Assembly (NCBI GenBank): GCA_036365515.1
Contig: CM070877.1
Span: forward strand, 59,321,975-59,385,974
DNA length: 64,000 nucleotides
Direction of reading: 5' to 3'
Source: Torymus aiolomorphi
Lineage: Eukaryota; Arthropoda; Insecta; Hymenoptera; Torymidae
Positions within the stretch are counted from its first letter, which is position 1, and the number at the start of each line of letters is the position of its first letter. Shown here one piece after another: positions 34,252 to 46,674 of the stretch. The notes beneath the pieces are model-generated. The model was given only the letters and a program-made list of their open reading frames with translations, ran no database searches and was not told the origin of the DNA. The position numbers and the translations under genes are program-made.

Positions 34252-35449
34252 TCATACCATCGTGCAACCCCGACTTCTCAGAATACGAGAACTCGACCCT
34301 CTAGGAACTAACTGTTTTTTTCTATCTTTAATTACGTTATTAATAATATCTATGGAAGCCTTATAATCATTTTTCAACTTAATGGTATCAGTGATTCTAT
34401 TCATATTATTTTTTGTATTATAAATGTGGATCATTTCTGAAAATTCTCTTTTACCTTTCTTAATTTCTTTATCCAATACTTTAATCTTTTCAAAATTAAT
34501 TCTGTGACGTGTTTCTGTAGCGTGTACGGCTAGTGCAGATTTAGTATCGCTATTTTTTACACTCAATTTATGCTCATTCATGCGAATTTTGAGTTTTCTG
34601 CTAGTTTGTCCAACATATGTTAGATCACAATCAGAACAACCTATCTCATAAACAATGTTACTCTGCTGCAAACTATTTAATCTATCTTTACCTAACGTGA
34701 TGAATCTCGATAACTTGTTAATTGGTTTGTTTACAACCCTGTAACCATGACTAGATAATATAGATTTTAGTTTAAAGCTTAAATCTTTAATAAATGGTAA
34801 AACTATAATTTTGTTGTTGTTGGCAACTGTATTCTTTGTCAGTGAACGATTATTTTTTGAATTATCATAATTATTATTTAACTGGAAAATCCTATGTCTC
34901 ATATTTTCAGAGATAAATTTCATAGGATATCCATTATTTTTATGAAACTGAGTTGCAATATCTAGTAAGATCTTTATCAAGCCGTACGCTCGTGAAAGAA
35001 CAGAATGATCCAATTTATCAGTTAAAATGTCAAAACTGGAATCCATATCACACACACCTCTGCTTTTCCATTTTTGTATGAGTTTTTTGTCGCATTTTTT
35101 AAATTGTTGTACGGATCTTTTTCAAGTTTTTTATAATATGTAGTGTCAGACAGAACATCTAAAACTTTTGATTTATAATCTTTAATGTTAATGGCAATTG
35201 TTACATTGCCTTTACGGCTTTTGTGAATAAAACATCTTTATTATTTTTAATAAAAGTTTCAGTCGCAAGCAAGTTATGTTTAATAACAGTGTCAGTGTGT
35301 GATATGCGATTCTTACGTTTTGCAAAAGTATTGACTGTTCTAACGAGTTCACTGTGTAAATCCCTGTCTTTTTCATCATGTTTTCTCCAATCTACATAAC
35401 CATCTATTGATTTGAAAATTTCGTGTATAAATATATATTTATCGTGCAT
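34252..35449 (-). pseudogene. PLE polyprotein, copy 2 (internally deleted)
   Basis: The 34252-35055 ORF joins the start of the RT (DHSVLSRAYGLIKI) directly to the C-terminal domain (LDIATQFHKNNGYPMKFI), losing the catalytic RT core including YVDD. The GIY-YIG region is intact and almost identical to copy 1. Further right (35100-35449) the N-terminal part is frameshifted and stops abruptly where the inverted copy begins. Confidence 0.8.
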
Positions 35450-36482
35450 AAATTGAGTGTAAAAAATAGCGATACTAAATCTGCACTAGCCGTACATGCC
35501 ACAGAAACACGTCACATAATTAATTTTGAAAAGATTAAAGTTTTGGATAAAGAAATTAAGAAAGGTAAAAGAGAATTTTCAGAAATGATCCATATTTATA
35601 ATACAAAAAATAATATGAATAGAATCACTGATACTATTAAGTTGAAAAAGGATTATAAGGCTTCCATAGATATTATTAATAACGTAATTAAAGATAGAAA
35701 AAAACAGTTAGTTCCTAGAGGGTCGAGTTCTCGTATTCTGAGAAGTCGGGGTAGCACGATGGTATGAGCGATGTTGAGGTTGCACTACTTAGTTCCTGCG
35801 TATGCGCATGTATGTGCGGCGAAGAGGAACGCCAGGAGCCTCTCGACTCGCTATGTTTCTTGGATGCTTTGTAGTAGCGGGGCGATCCACGGACACTGTG
35901 AGCGGCGCACCGCTTGTACTGTCGTGTCCCCCCCACTCGATTTTTGGGTATAAATAATCCCCTGCGATGTCACCTATCCGCAGTCCTTCTTTGATAGCTC
36001 TGTTGGCTACCATTCGGGGAAAACCAGTAGCTTGACAACGGATCAATGTACCACAGTTCCTGTCAGTTTTTAATTTTTCGAACATGGTTTCGCTTTTGAT
36101 TTAGTAAGTTCTTTTCATAATTCGTGCGGTTCATGATTATGTGAAATTCACATTCAGCCTTCTAATCATAATTTTTTCGATTTAATTACAGTGCAAATAT
36201 GACGTGCGTTAGAAAGAAAATGTTGAGAGAGCTACGTGTTCAATCTTTTTGTATTCACGAGCAACTACATTGCTATGAAATTGTGCGTATTTGTTAGTTA
36301 ATTTAATTAATTAGGTAAGATTTGTGCTGTGTATTGTTTGTCATTATAATGGCGCAATTAGATCATACGAATTAAGTTACATCGTTGTTTTCTAGTCTCT
36401 GGAAAAGGGAATCCTACAATGATTCCGAAACGTCGAATGATAGTAAATTAATAAAATACTTAATTGCTCAAAAGGATCCACG
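35450..36482 (+). pseudogene. inverted partial PLE copy (endonuclease end plus pLTR)
   Basis: On the plus strand the sequence from HKLSVKNSDTKSALAVHATE to RGSTMV (35450-35767) repeats the C-terminal end of the PLE protein, followed by the pLTR-like repeat in the same inverted sense. It lacks the GIY-YIG core residues and cannot act alone. Inverted 5'-truncated flanking copies are common at PLE insertions. Confidence 0.8.
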
Positions 36483-36558
36483 TGTTTCATTACACATATA
36501 AACAACCTATCAAAGTTGAATTGCGAGCAGTCTGAAAGGACAAAAAACTCATTTGATT

Positions 36559-38550
36559 GGTTTTATTGAATTCGTTTGTATTTCTTGAATTGCTTTGTGT
36601 ATGATACGTGTATTTATTCTCCAAGTTTCTATAGTTTGGGTTAATATTTGGGTAATTGGTATTCATTTTTGAATTTGTGTTCCGATCTGGGCAATATGCT
36701 GCTGTATGCGTGTGACCGCCTCGCAAATTCGGCAAGTTATTTTATTTCCAAATGGATGTTGCCTTCCTTGCATAGTCATAACTCCTGCCGTCTGGCAATC
36801 CGAAGTGTCGTGTCCTTCTAGCGCACAGATCGTACACCAAATCATTTTCTTTGTTACTTGACAATACTTCATTATGTGTCCGGGTTTATTGCACCTTTGA
36901 CATACTGCCGACGGGCAGTTCTTCATTGTGTGGCTCGCGTTACCACAGTATTCGCAAAGATCAGCGACTCTGGCACTTCTTTCACACACATTTGGACCGT
37001 GACCTCTTTCCTTGCATTTCCAGCAGAGTTCAAATTTTTTTATTAGTGGGCAACTTGTAACTGTGTGACCCATTTCTTGGCAATATTGACAATGACTTCC
37101 TTTTAAGTGATTTAATTTACAAGTAACTATCGAATGTCCCCTTGAACTGCAAAATTTACAAATTAATTCCATTTTCTCTTTTGCGACATTGCAGAAATAT
37201 GATAGATGATCTTTATTTTTACAATATACACATAATGCATTGTCGCATAATAGTGCCTCGTGTTCAGAATTCTTACAAATTTGGCAATGATATACCACTC
37301 TTGTGGTATTTATATTTGATTTTTCGAAACTATATAATATATCTGCGTTATCTTTTCTCATCATAATTCTTTTTTCTGTATTTGCTTCTAGATCTATTGC
37401 TCTTTGTATTGCACTCTGTATCGTTTCGTGTTCTCCTAATGCAAATCGTATTTCACTTTTTAGACCGTCTTTAAAATAATTTAATATGTCTGTTTCTAAT
37501 TGGGTTTTAAAAATTGTAAATTTACTTCTGTAATATTTGGATTTGATGCTTTTAATTCTTTAATTTTGGTACCTATTTCTGTAATCTTGTTAGCATATTC
37601 CAATACTGTTACGTTCGGTTCTTGATTTATTCTAATCAATTTTCCATAAAGTGTATGTATATCCTCCTTACTCGGATAAATTTTACGTATGTATTGAATT
37701 AAAACGTCAATAGTAGTAATATTTGCTTTTTTTAGGGCTTTATATGGTTCTCCTTTTAATTTTATTTTCAAAAGTCGTACTAAGTTTTCTTCATCTGCGT
37801 TATCAATAATGTCTTTTGCCAGTTGAAGTCTTTCTATATATTCTTCTGGTTCCATATTTTTTCCATCAAATTTCGGAACTATTTTTGCGACATCTTTGAG
37901 TGGTAGTTTAAGCTTTTGGTTTGCCACTTCTGTTTCGAGATTTATTAAATCTCTGTTTATTTGAATTTCTGGCTGTCCGTTATTACTTGTATTATCTCTA
38001 GCTAAAATCAAACTTTGTTCATTAAGTAATCCTTCTATGTCCGTATAGTCGTTTTGCCTGCCGTTTTCAAAATATATTGAATCCTCAAAAAATGCAGGGC
38101 TCTGACTTGGTGTATTCGGTGTGTGAAAATTAATTGGTGATGTAATATCCTGTTTTAATTCCGGAATTGATAAATTATTTATGTTTAATTTTGAAACATC
38201 TTGTTTTTGTGAAGGTTCTGTAATATTCTGTGTTTGTTTTAAATTTACTATAGTCTGTGAATCAGTTTCCGTTGGAAAATTAAGGTCTGTCTTTGAAGTT
38301 GATGGGGAAAATAATCTTTCACTAATTACTTTTGTGTCTGATTTATTTAGTATGTTAACGTAAGTATGTGGTTTATTTATATTCAATTGATTATTTGGTG
38401 GTGATCTTTGAACTTTTGGTTTACTTTGAAAATATCGGTTCGCTTATTATTATCGTTTACTAGTTTTTTTAATTTTGGATCGCTTTGGGTCTTTTGTCTG
38501 GTTATAATCCCTTTATTTCCCTTATTTTCAGTACCTTCTTTAGTTGACAT
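36559..38550 (-). pseudogene. element A gag, N-terminal part (matrix/capsid and zinc knuckles 1-9)
   Basis: Begins at ATG 38550 (MSTKEGTENKGNKGIITR, parallel to element B). The 38386-37496 ORF is the matrix/capsid-like region (DVAKIVPKFDGKNMEPEEYI, KDIIDNADEENLVRLLKIKL), and 37364-36663 carries eight intact CCHC knuckles (for example CQICKNSEHEALLC, CKFCSSRGHSIVTC, CWKCKERGHGPNVC) and a ninth broken by a frameshift near 36720. Frameshifts also lie near 38400 and between 37496 and 37380. The rest of gag is at 24168-24482. Confidence 0.85.
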
Positions 38551-38668
38551 GACATATTACTCCTTTGTTTATGATATTGTTTGGGAAATATCAAGTTTTG
38601 AATTTCCCGCGGTTGCACGACTGAGGGATAACTCAGCAGGCGGCCGCGCGATGGCAGCACTCATCAGC

Positions 38669-40200
38669 TGTTCTCTGCGGAACAGCTGAATCGCTATACT
38701 GATTAGCCGAGTATGGCAAAAATCATGCTGTCTCTCTCATGCTTACACATGTAAATGAGAGAGACGCTGATTTGACTCACTCCTCGTAACAACGAGGCGA
38801 GGAAGAAGACGGAAGTGCTCTCTTAATTCTCACACTCAGTTAGTATCCATGTAATGGTTCGCCTCGTGGAAAAACTCACGGTACTTTGGCTCTCAGTGGA
38901 TACACTCAAAACCTCTCACTAAAAGTCTCTCTCAGTAATGGTCTACCACGAGGCAAATCTACCGTGCCGGCGATTCTCATGTGACGGAGGTCTCTCTCGG
39001 TCAACTCACTCTGTGTAGCGGTTCGTCTCGTAGAGAAACTCACTGTGCATATTCGGCGATTCTCAAGTGAAACATTCAAGTGTAGTGTTTCTCACTCTCT
39101 CAACATGGACTGCTGCTCGGCAACATCTCATACGGCGTCGTCTAGCACGGCAGGTCTTCACGCAGCAGTGTCTCTCACACGGAGGCTTCTCACACGGCGG
39201 TGATACTCAAGCGGCATCTTCTCACCGGCGCTCGATGCTTCGAGCGCGCCACGAGGCAATATCTCACACAGCATATTCATAGTGCAGTGCGTCTCACAAG
39301 GCAGCTTCTCACGCGGCTTCTCCTCATATGGCATATACTCACTCAGTAACTTTGCACGGATTCTCGCTCACACCTGCACTTTCACCAATGCAGCCCCGGC
39401 AGTAAACTCATGATCACCGTGATCAATAATATCAACGGGAAATGGGCATGGTTTTTTCAAGCAGGAGAATTACACTGGCAGTTCTCAATCGGCTTTGCTC
39501 AACTGGCTTCTCTCAGTGGCTGCTTCGCATCCTCACACTCATCTTACCGGCTTATCTCATCTTTCGTTATCATGCTCAACATACGGTTCTTCTCCACTGC
39601 TCAGCTTCGTTGCGGAATCACCATCACGGGACCAACTCGTCAGCGTAAGGATTAATATAACCTCTACGTATGATAAGGTTACAACTCAAATACATGCGGG
39701 CATTTTATACGAAGGTGCGCTGCTACACGGAAAGCATAACCAAGCTGTACAGCGGGAAATACTCAGGCACGATTAGGTCAGTAATACCTAATCGTGTCAT
39801 CTCATTGAAAACTCAACCACAATTAATTCAATAATAATTTATTGTATTGCTTATTGTATGGTTAGTATACTCATCAGTGATTCGCAACGTCACACAGAAA
39901 ACTCATACACTCAAACAGCAAACTCACCAATACTCACAGAAATTGTAACACTCATACACTCAAATAGCAAACTCACCAATACTCACAGAATTTTGTAACA
40001 CTCATACACTCAGAATTATGTAACATTCATACACTCAACTATTTAATTGTAACATCTCACACATTTTATACTTATTTTTGAAACAACTTTTATATCGACA
40101 AATTTGTAATAGTAATTTATATTTTATAGTTATTGTGAATATATTACAGTTTAATTTACCAAAGTGTTTGGCTCAATTTATTTTGTAAACACCCGCAGCA
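38669..40200 (+). repeat. candidate 5' LTR of the BEL/Pao remnant
   Basis: Begins TGTTCTCTGCGG and ends ...CGCAGCA about 35 bases before the tRNA-Tyr primer site. It is rich in CTCA/CTCTC words and GC-rich up to about 39650. No second LTR copy is present in the window to confirm the limits. Confidence 0.45.
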
Positions 40201-40235
40201 TGTCCTCATTATAAATTATGGAATTCTCAAACATT

Positions 40236-40252
40236 TGGTCCTTCGAGCCGGA
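40236..40252 (+). promoter_or_regulatory. BEL/Pao primer-binding site, tRNA-Tyr type
   Basis: TGGTCCTTCGAGCCGGA is complementary to a tRNA 3' end of the form TCCGGCTCGAAGGACCA, as in animal tRNA-Tyr, whose acceptor begins CCTTCGA. Its orientation shows that the element is coded on the plus strand. Confidence 0.7.
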
Positions 40253-40324
40253 TTAAACATGCTGTGGTGTGTATTATAGTCATTGCATTTTACTCATTGC
40301 TGAACTGTTTACATGCATTGGATC

Positions 40325-40492
40325 ATGGGTGAGGATGCTGAGGCCAAGGAGATTGACATACTCATGGATGCGATTCTCACCAGTGACTTGGACACTCTCA
40401 ACTCTCAAACGGACAACCTCAAGGAATTAACGAACAAACTCTTCACTACATGTGGATCACTGTGTGGACGTACAAACTCAGAGCTGCCTTAG
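40325..40492 (+). pseudogene. BEL/Pao gag start (55 codons)
   Basis: An ATG about 70 bases after the primer site opens an acidic, helical-looking frame, MGEDAEAKEIDILMDAIL..., which ends at TAG 40490-40492. In-frame sequence continues beyond the stop with further open stretches. It is consistent with a BEL/Pao Gag N-terminus by position; I cannot confirm by similarity. Confidence 0.45.
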
Positions 40493-43440
40493 CAGTTAAT
40501 TCAGAAAGGAGCCTCACAGGAAGTCTACAAGAACATCTCAACCGAAAGTGATACATTGAATATGCATTACTCACAACACTTGCGCCTATTGGAAGTAACT
40601 TCACTCGTATATTGTGGCGGTCACAATAATCAACGTTGCATCGAGATGGAGAGATGCAATTACACTCTTCTTACTTTTCTTACAATTGCAATGTCCTTCA
40701 GATTTTTGGATTTATGCAGCAATACTGCATATCAACTATAGGTGCAAGATGAAGTAACTCTCACTATATATGGATCATATTCAAAAATACTCAACAATTG
40801 GATTTCGGCGCAATCATTTACACTCAAGGTCAACTCACCTGCAATACTCAGTTACTTAATCGTCAATAATTGCCACTGCATTTGGAATGTTACAACACAC
40901 CGGTGACACCTCACAAACTTGGATTATTAATCCATTCAATGTTAGAATTGTGACTTATCTGAAAGGATGATTTGAATCCTCAACGCTTCATGGCACTGCT
41001 CATCTATCAATTATTGGAATTTAAGGTTAGGATTACTGCTCATCACATGCCAAGTCTCATCTACAGTGCCATCGGAACTATCTTAACATTATATTTGGAA
41101 TTATACGAAAGAAAACTTTATTGGCTCAGGGCATATTTTGGCAGCCGCAACTTGTGGATATACTCATTGGCACTGATGATTATTGTTAGATCATCAAACT
41201 TAACCTTAAAAAGGATGGCAAACTCACTCGAATTGGCATCCAGCGTGAATTATTCTCAATTGACATTCTTACGATGTAATTACAACGCATATCATAGATA
41301 AATGAACCGGATCAACTCAAGCACTTCGGTTTAGAAAATTCACATATGGAGTTGCATCAACGGACACATTCATTCACAGCACCATGCAGATATCAGGATT
41401 CTGCACGGCGGGCGGCTCTGCATTAGCAAAATTGCAATTCAACTCGCCGATGGTTATCAAGGAATTTCTCACAATTCAACAGCAATTGAAGCAGTTGATT
41501 CTGATGATTGCATCATGAAATTACTTAAATTATAACGGATTTCACTATCAATTAAATTCACATCTGAATGATATTGCCGCTCACTCAAGAAATAATCACA
41601 ACTGGATAATTCTCTTTCTAAACTCACCACTATTAGACCCCGCATGGACAATCTCATCTGTGGTTATTATTTCAAATTCTCCTACAAGAGCTGTGGCTAC
41701 TCAAGTACTCATGATACAAACAAGTTTAACTCAATTGCGAAGAATGGCTGCAAATTCGAGAAGATCTCACTCAATTGGATTCGGTTCTCAAAACTTATGG
41801 CTTTTCGAATGCTTCGCAATAGGCAACGGCTACAGCACCCCACGATAAACCACATTTCTCACAAGTGGCTTATTATTCCTAGTCTCACCAACAAGGAAGG
41901 CAACACTCAACCCGAACTCCAGATCAAGGTTGGAGTTCAGAGTGGCAAGGTTACTCAGAAGGTATGTTTGGACAATGTTCAGTTGCCAAGGACTCATGTT
42001 CATTTATGGACATATCAGAATATGGTATGCACACGCATAATCTCACGTGGCTCATGATGGAAGGAATCTGTTGGAACCAGGGTTGCACTCACTTAAAGAA
42101 TAATTCCAACAACCAAAGGCAATTAATCAACATGACCATCTCAAGTAGACTCAGAAAATGAGGAATACCTTCCAGAAAGAAGCAAAGGGCACACTCACTG
42201 CAGCCACATCCCATTCGGAAAATTCATGGGATCTCGTCCGCAAAAGGGAAAATTCAACAGAGACGAGACTCACAGCTGATCTGATCAGCAAAGAAAATTT
42301 CTTCTGGATCAAGAAAACTCAGCAAGTTCATTTCCATCTTGAACTCCTCATTCTGAAATATCTCAAGTCCCACGGAATTCTCTACTCAATAGATTGACTG
42401 CATGTACTCAGAAGGAATTATCAGGGTAGGAGGTCGATTTTACGAAACTCAACTGGAGTATCACTCAACATCCAGCTACATTAATACGGTGCAGTGAACT
42501 CATCATTGATCATTCGGCATTCTCACATAACAACATCTCTCGGTGACACCGAGAAAACTCACTTTGCACACATCAGACAGGAAATTTGGATTATTGGAAG
42601 CAGAGTTCCGGCCAAGTCACTTATTCTAGACTCTGTGACTTGTGCTAGGTACTGGACTCATCGGACTCAGCAACTCATGGGGGCAACGATCCAGGACGCT
42701 GGACCTCCCCATCACTACTCTTCACTCAAACTGGGGTCAACTTGCAGAACCACTCATCAACTCATCGAATGGGTGTGAATCCAAAACATACAAGTGCTGG
42801 ATTTGTATTTGTGTGCTCTCTTACAACATTGTCATTAGCTGTTCATCCATACATGGTTAGTGGCTACTCATCCGAATGGTTTCATTACGGTTTAATTATG
42901 GTTTATTTCAATTGGAGAACTACCTTCGCAACATTCTCAACAAAAAACTCAACTTGGTACAACTCATTAATGATGACACTCCATGCACACTCAACCCACC
43001 TGCTGCATTTCATATGACGTAAGTGGGAAAAAAGGACTTGAAATCAATAATATTTCATCGCCAACAGACCATGGACAACATTATTCTCAAATTGGAATTT
43101 CATTATCATTGCTGACTCAAGTGAAGGTTGCTCAACTCAAAACCGTTACAACCACTCCAAAAGGATTCAGAAGATACACTCACTGTGGTTTTGTCCTCAT
43201 CATCAAGGTATTAAACTCAATGTTTCACTTGGTTTCAACTGTCAATGCATTTCAGCTGTCCTGTTGGGAAACTCCTTCATGGATGACTCAGTAACTCTGG
43301 CAGCAAGTCGTCTCAACAACGGTCTCAATCAACATCAAAAAGGCATCACTCATCTCACGAAATCAAGTGGAGTTCATGGTACTCAAGACGGATAATCCTC
43401 ACATAGTATATGGCTACTATCAGAAGATATTGGACTACCT
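40493..43440 (+). pseudogene. BEL/Pao pol remnants
   Basis: Recognisable pieces occur in shifting frames near the right end: HIRQEIWIIGSRVPAKSLI and VTCARYWTHRTQQLMG (about 42565-42680), matching the zinc-binding region before BEL/Pao integrase; KTYKCWICICV (about 42785) and VSGYSSEW (about 42855) from the integrase core; and QLINDDTPCTLNPPAAFHM (about 42957-43015). Many indels and stops separate them. RT is not recognisable and the region is too short for a full pol, so large deletions have occurred. Confidence 0.7.
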
Positions 43441-43450
43441 CATCAGAGAA

Positions 43451-44185
43451 CTTTTTGTAATTGTTTTATATGATTTTATAATTTGTTTATTTGCTGCTTT
43501 TGTATCTCCATCTCTTCTATATTCCGTTCACTTTATTTTTCTTAGTGCTTTTATATCTTATTATTTAAAATACACTATTTATTTATACACGGATTATTTA
43601 ATTAATAATTTTTGTTTTAAATTATTATTCAATTTCCTTTCTTACGTTTAACCCTTTATTCTATTCTTTATTTTTCCCGTATATATTTTCAACTTATTTG
43701 GCAAGTATTCTTAATCTTTTTCCTATAATCTTTGTGTGTTCTTTTAATATTCTTGTTTATATATTGGAATGTTTTTCTTTTGTTTTATTATTTTTCCTTT
43801 TAAATAGTTTATTATTGATTTTTTTCGTATAATATCTTTTGATTTCAATATGTACTTTTATTTTGACACTTGCTATTTCACTTATAGTTTTGTTATGAAA
43901 TTTGTTGTTATTAACTCAACGAGCCGTACACGTTTTTCTTCAGAAGTTTAAACGATTATGCTACAATAATCCTCTCAACTTCTTACTGTAAAACGAGAAG
44001 CTCGGAAGCAGTTAGTAGTGATATTTTTTAGTAATTTTCAAATACTATTCGTTTTCTCTCATTCCAGTCTTATTTTTCGTATAAATCTAGTGAACTTACG
44101 TTCGATTTGTACCGGAACCAATGTGACGTTCCGAGAAATAATTATTTTTATTCTTTTATTTTAAACAGTCTAGTGAACTAATGTT
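43451..44185 (-). other. element A leader (5' untranslated region)
   Basis: T-rich on the plus strand and similar in texture and words to the element B leader (57147-58183). No ORF of note. It contains the duplicated primer-site/LTR-edge block near 44095-44205. Confidence 0.6.
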
Positions 44186-44203
44186 CGATTCGTACCGGAA
44201 CCA
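44186..44203 (-). promoter_or_regulatory. primer-binding site of element A, with a second copy 83 bp away
   Basis: Next to the LTR the minus strand reads TGGTTCCGGTACGAATCG. A second TTGGTTCCGGTAC lies at about 44109-44121, again followed by an LTR-edge-like CGTCACAT. The primer tRNA would end GTACCGGAACCA; I could not assign it. Confidence 0.6.
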
Positions 44204-44204
44204 A

Positions 44205-44362
44205 TGTGAAGTCCGGAAATAAGTGGAAATAAATAGTAATTGGTTTTATGTATGTTTATTATATAAAATACAATAATTTATTTACCAATACAATCTCCTG
44301 GCTTCTGGTAGATCGATGCCGTTGTAATTTTACTTACAATTCTTTTTCTATAATTGTTCTTT
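44205..44362 (-). repeat. LTR of element A (5' LTR), first part
   Basis: Starts TGTGAAGTCCGG, as at 8631, and is cut after CTTT (44359-44362) by element B; it resumes at 59177. The left-hand LTR reads straight through this point (about 8786-8795), giving the empty site. Confidence 0.85.
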
Positions 44363-45202
44363 TGTTAAGTCTTGAGTGTCGAGGAATCTACTCTTATATG
44401 TGTATTGAAATTTGTATGGTTTATCTTCAAATTATATTTGAATGATATATATACAGCGTGTCCAAAAAGTCTGGAAACACCCAAATAATTTCTCAGCTGA
44501 ATTACTATTGGAAAATGTTAAGGTCGCCTTTGTAGTAATTTTTTACGAGGAATCCAATGGTGACCTTGGATTCGACCTTGGACCTCATTTTTGAGGTTAT
44601 TTCAAGGTCAACCTCATTTTTTTAAATGGTAAGCCCTATTTTTTATAGCGGAATCTGAAAGAGCGGAAAATTTTACGTCCGGATATGTATTAAGGTATGA
44701 GGTTGAGGTTACCCCCAGAGGTCAAATTGAGGTCAAAGTATGATTTCTTAAAAATTTCGCGAGTTCAGTGGTAAAACAAAACAAACAAAGGTAAGGTTTG
44801 GTAAGTTCGAACGGAGAGTTGAAGGTGACCTCTGATACGACCTTGAACTTCATTTTGAGCCTCATTTTTGAGGTTATTTCGAGGCCAACCTCATTTTTTT
44901 AAATGGTAACCCCTATTTTTTTAGCGGAATCGGAAAGAGTGTGAAACCTTACGTCCAAACATGTACTCAGAACATAGTTCAAGAAGGACCTTGACGTTCA
45001 TTTGAAGGTCATTTAAACTTAATGACGGTCTGATCTTGTGTAAACTTTTTATCACACTGAGCGAGGTTAATTCTTTAGTAGTTTTCAACGAGAAATCTAA
45101 TGGTGACCTTGCCATTGTCCTTAAAAGTCATGTCAAGTTCAATTTTTTTACATTTAGCGTTACCCAGGAACAACGACGTGGACGTAGTAAAATCTGTTCC
45201 CT

Positions 45203-45361
45203 TTGGGGTGCTTGATTTACGTGAGTCCCCTTGCCTCTCACGATGGGGCGCTTGATTTACGTGAGTCCCCTTGCCTCTCACGATGGGGTGCTTGATTTAC
45301 GTGAGTCCCCTTGCCTCTCACGATGGGGCGCTTGATTTACGTGAGTCCCCTTGCCTCTCAC
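45203..45361. repeat. 40-bp tandem repeat (four units)
   Basis: CTTGATTTACGTGAGTCCCC begins at 45211, 45251, 45291 and 45331. It lies just downstream of the transposase stop codon, inside the mariner. Units are direct and contiguous with no spacer, so it is a minisatellite. Confidence 0.9.
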
Positions 45362-45389
45362 ATTTGATTTTTTTAAACAGTATAACATC

Positions 45390-46465
45390 TTATTTCAAGT
45401 GCTCGAACTGTTCTCCATTCATTTCTTGACAGTAACCTAATCGATGATAGAAAGCACCAACAGCATTTTCAATCATTTCAGTAGGAATGAGAGCTGATTC
45501 ATCAATGATCCTTTCACGTAATTCATCTAAGTTTAAGGGTTTTGTTTTGAATACACGATCCTTCAGATAACCCCAATAGAAATAATCTAGAGGCGTTAAA
45601 TCGGGGGACCTAGCTGGCCATTCAATTGCACCTCTTCGTCCTATCCATCGATTAATGAATACTGTATCTACGTATGTGCGAACGTTTCGTGCATAATGAG
45701 CTGCTGCACCGTCCTGTTGATACCTTGTGTTATTAAAGTCCTCTCCAGCTATTTCTCTTATAGCAGGAACAATTTGATTCCGCAACATAGTTTCATACTT
45801 TTCTGCATTTAAATTGCCATCAATAAAAAATGGTCCTATAATCCTATTATTTAATATTCCAGCCCAGACATTTAATTTTTGTGGATATTGTGACTTGGCT
45901 TCTCTTGCCCAATGAGGGTTTTCAACTGCCCAATATCTACAGTTATGCCTATTTACGCTTGAGTCAAGTTGAAATGTAGCTTCATCTGAGAAGACTATAT
46001 TTGATGGAAAATTTGGATTTTGTACGATGCGTGCCATCATATCATCACAGAATTCAACGCAACGATCGAAATCATCTTCATTTAACTTGTGTATTAGCGT
46101 TACTTTAAATGGATGGAACTTCTCTCTCTTTAGTATGTTATGAATAGATGATTTACTTATTTCGTGCACTTGAGCAGCTCTACGAACGGAAGTATGCGGA
46201 TCTTCGGTGAATGTTAACACAACATCTAAAGATTTCTCTTCGTTACCTGCTGACATTGGTCTGCCTGATCGAGGTAAATCGCTGATAGTGCCGGTATTTT
46301 CAAACCTTCTAACAGTTTTTGAACTGTTGAAAATGATAGTGGAGTTCCACCAACCCTAAATGAAGCATTAAAAATATCTCTTACGGCCCTATAAGATCGC
46401 TGCATGTGTCCCCAACCTCTCATCATGAGAATCGTTATTCTTTCTCTATCAGTGAGTTTGCTCAT
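45390..46465 (-). pseudogene. DD41D mariner transposase
   Basis: Starts at ATG 46465 (MSKLTDRERITILMMRGW), has a helix-turn-helix DNA-binding half, then the catalytic domain: FSDEATFQLDSSVNRHN (first Asp), YQQDGAAAHYARNV (second Asp) and SPDLTPLDYFYWGYLKD (third Asp). By hand there are 41 residues between the second and third Asp, hence DD41D, the spacing of the rosa/VISITOR-type families. A frameshift near 46300 separates the N-terminal ORF from the 288-codon 46256-45390 ORF; all three Asp residues remain. Length about 360 residues, normal for the family. Confidence 0.85.
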
Positions 46466-46674
46466 TTTTATTACTCTTCGTAGTAGACCTTATCCAAAAA
46501 TACTTTTTGAGTTGAAAATAAAAAGAACTTTTAATTTTCAAAAAATATGTTTGAAAGATGACCAACCCTTTTCTGTGGTGGTTATGGAATGAATAATAGT
46601 TTATTGTCACTCTAACCATACGAAAAATAACAAGTAACAATGTTCAATATTTAAACGCTTCAAAAAATTTTACA

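Larger units (their letters stand above)
24483..36558 (-). mobile_element. Penelope-like element (PLE) locus with tandem and inverted copies
   Basis: It sits within element A gag between 12-bp direct repeats. Reading left to right it has an end sequence, a pLTR-like repeat, a full but broken PLE ORF (minus), a second pLTR-like repeat (split by the Sola-like transposon), a shortened PLE ORF (minus), then an inverted partial copy (plus) back to the same end sequence. The end segment GATAGGTTGTTTGTATATGT is therefore inverted at both extremities (about 24487 and 36490-36514). Tandem 'pseudo-LTR' copies plus an inverted 5'-truncated flanking piece are characteristic of PLEs. Confidence 0.8.
38590..43450 (+). 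mobile_element. BEL/Pao element remnant in the element A leader
   Basis: Element B has about 1 kb between LTR and gag; element A has 5.6 kb, and the excess is this block, coded in the opposite direction. It has an LTR-like left part, a primer site complementary to tRNA-Tyr, a short gag start and scattered BEL-type pol fragments, with no right LTR seen. The plus strand is strikingly loaded with CTCA. Exact borders are uncertain. Confidence 0.65.

Noticed and set aside
41644..42057. 137-codon plus-strand ORF and its neighbours to 43294
   Set aside because: They are fragments of the decayed BEL/Pao region in mixed frames, not separate genes.
44186..44203. tRNA gene at the primer-site sequence
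   Set aside because: Only the 3' end of a tRNA is matched; no D-arm, anticodon arm or full cloverleaf surrounds it. The same holds at 40236 and 58184.
45203..45361. 40-bp repeats considered as CRISPR-like
   Set aside because: No spacers between units; a plain minisatellite inside a mariner.
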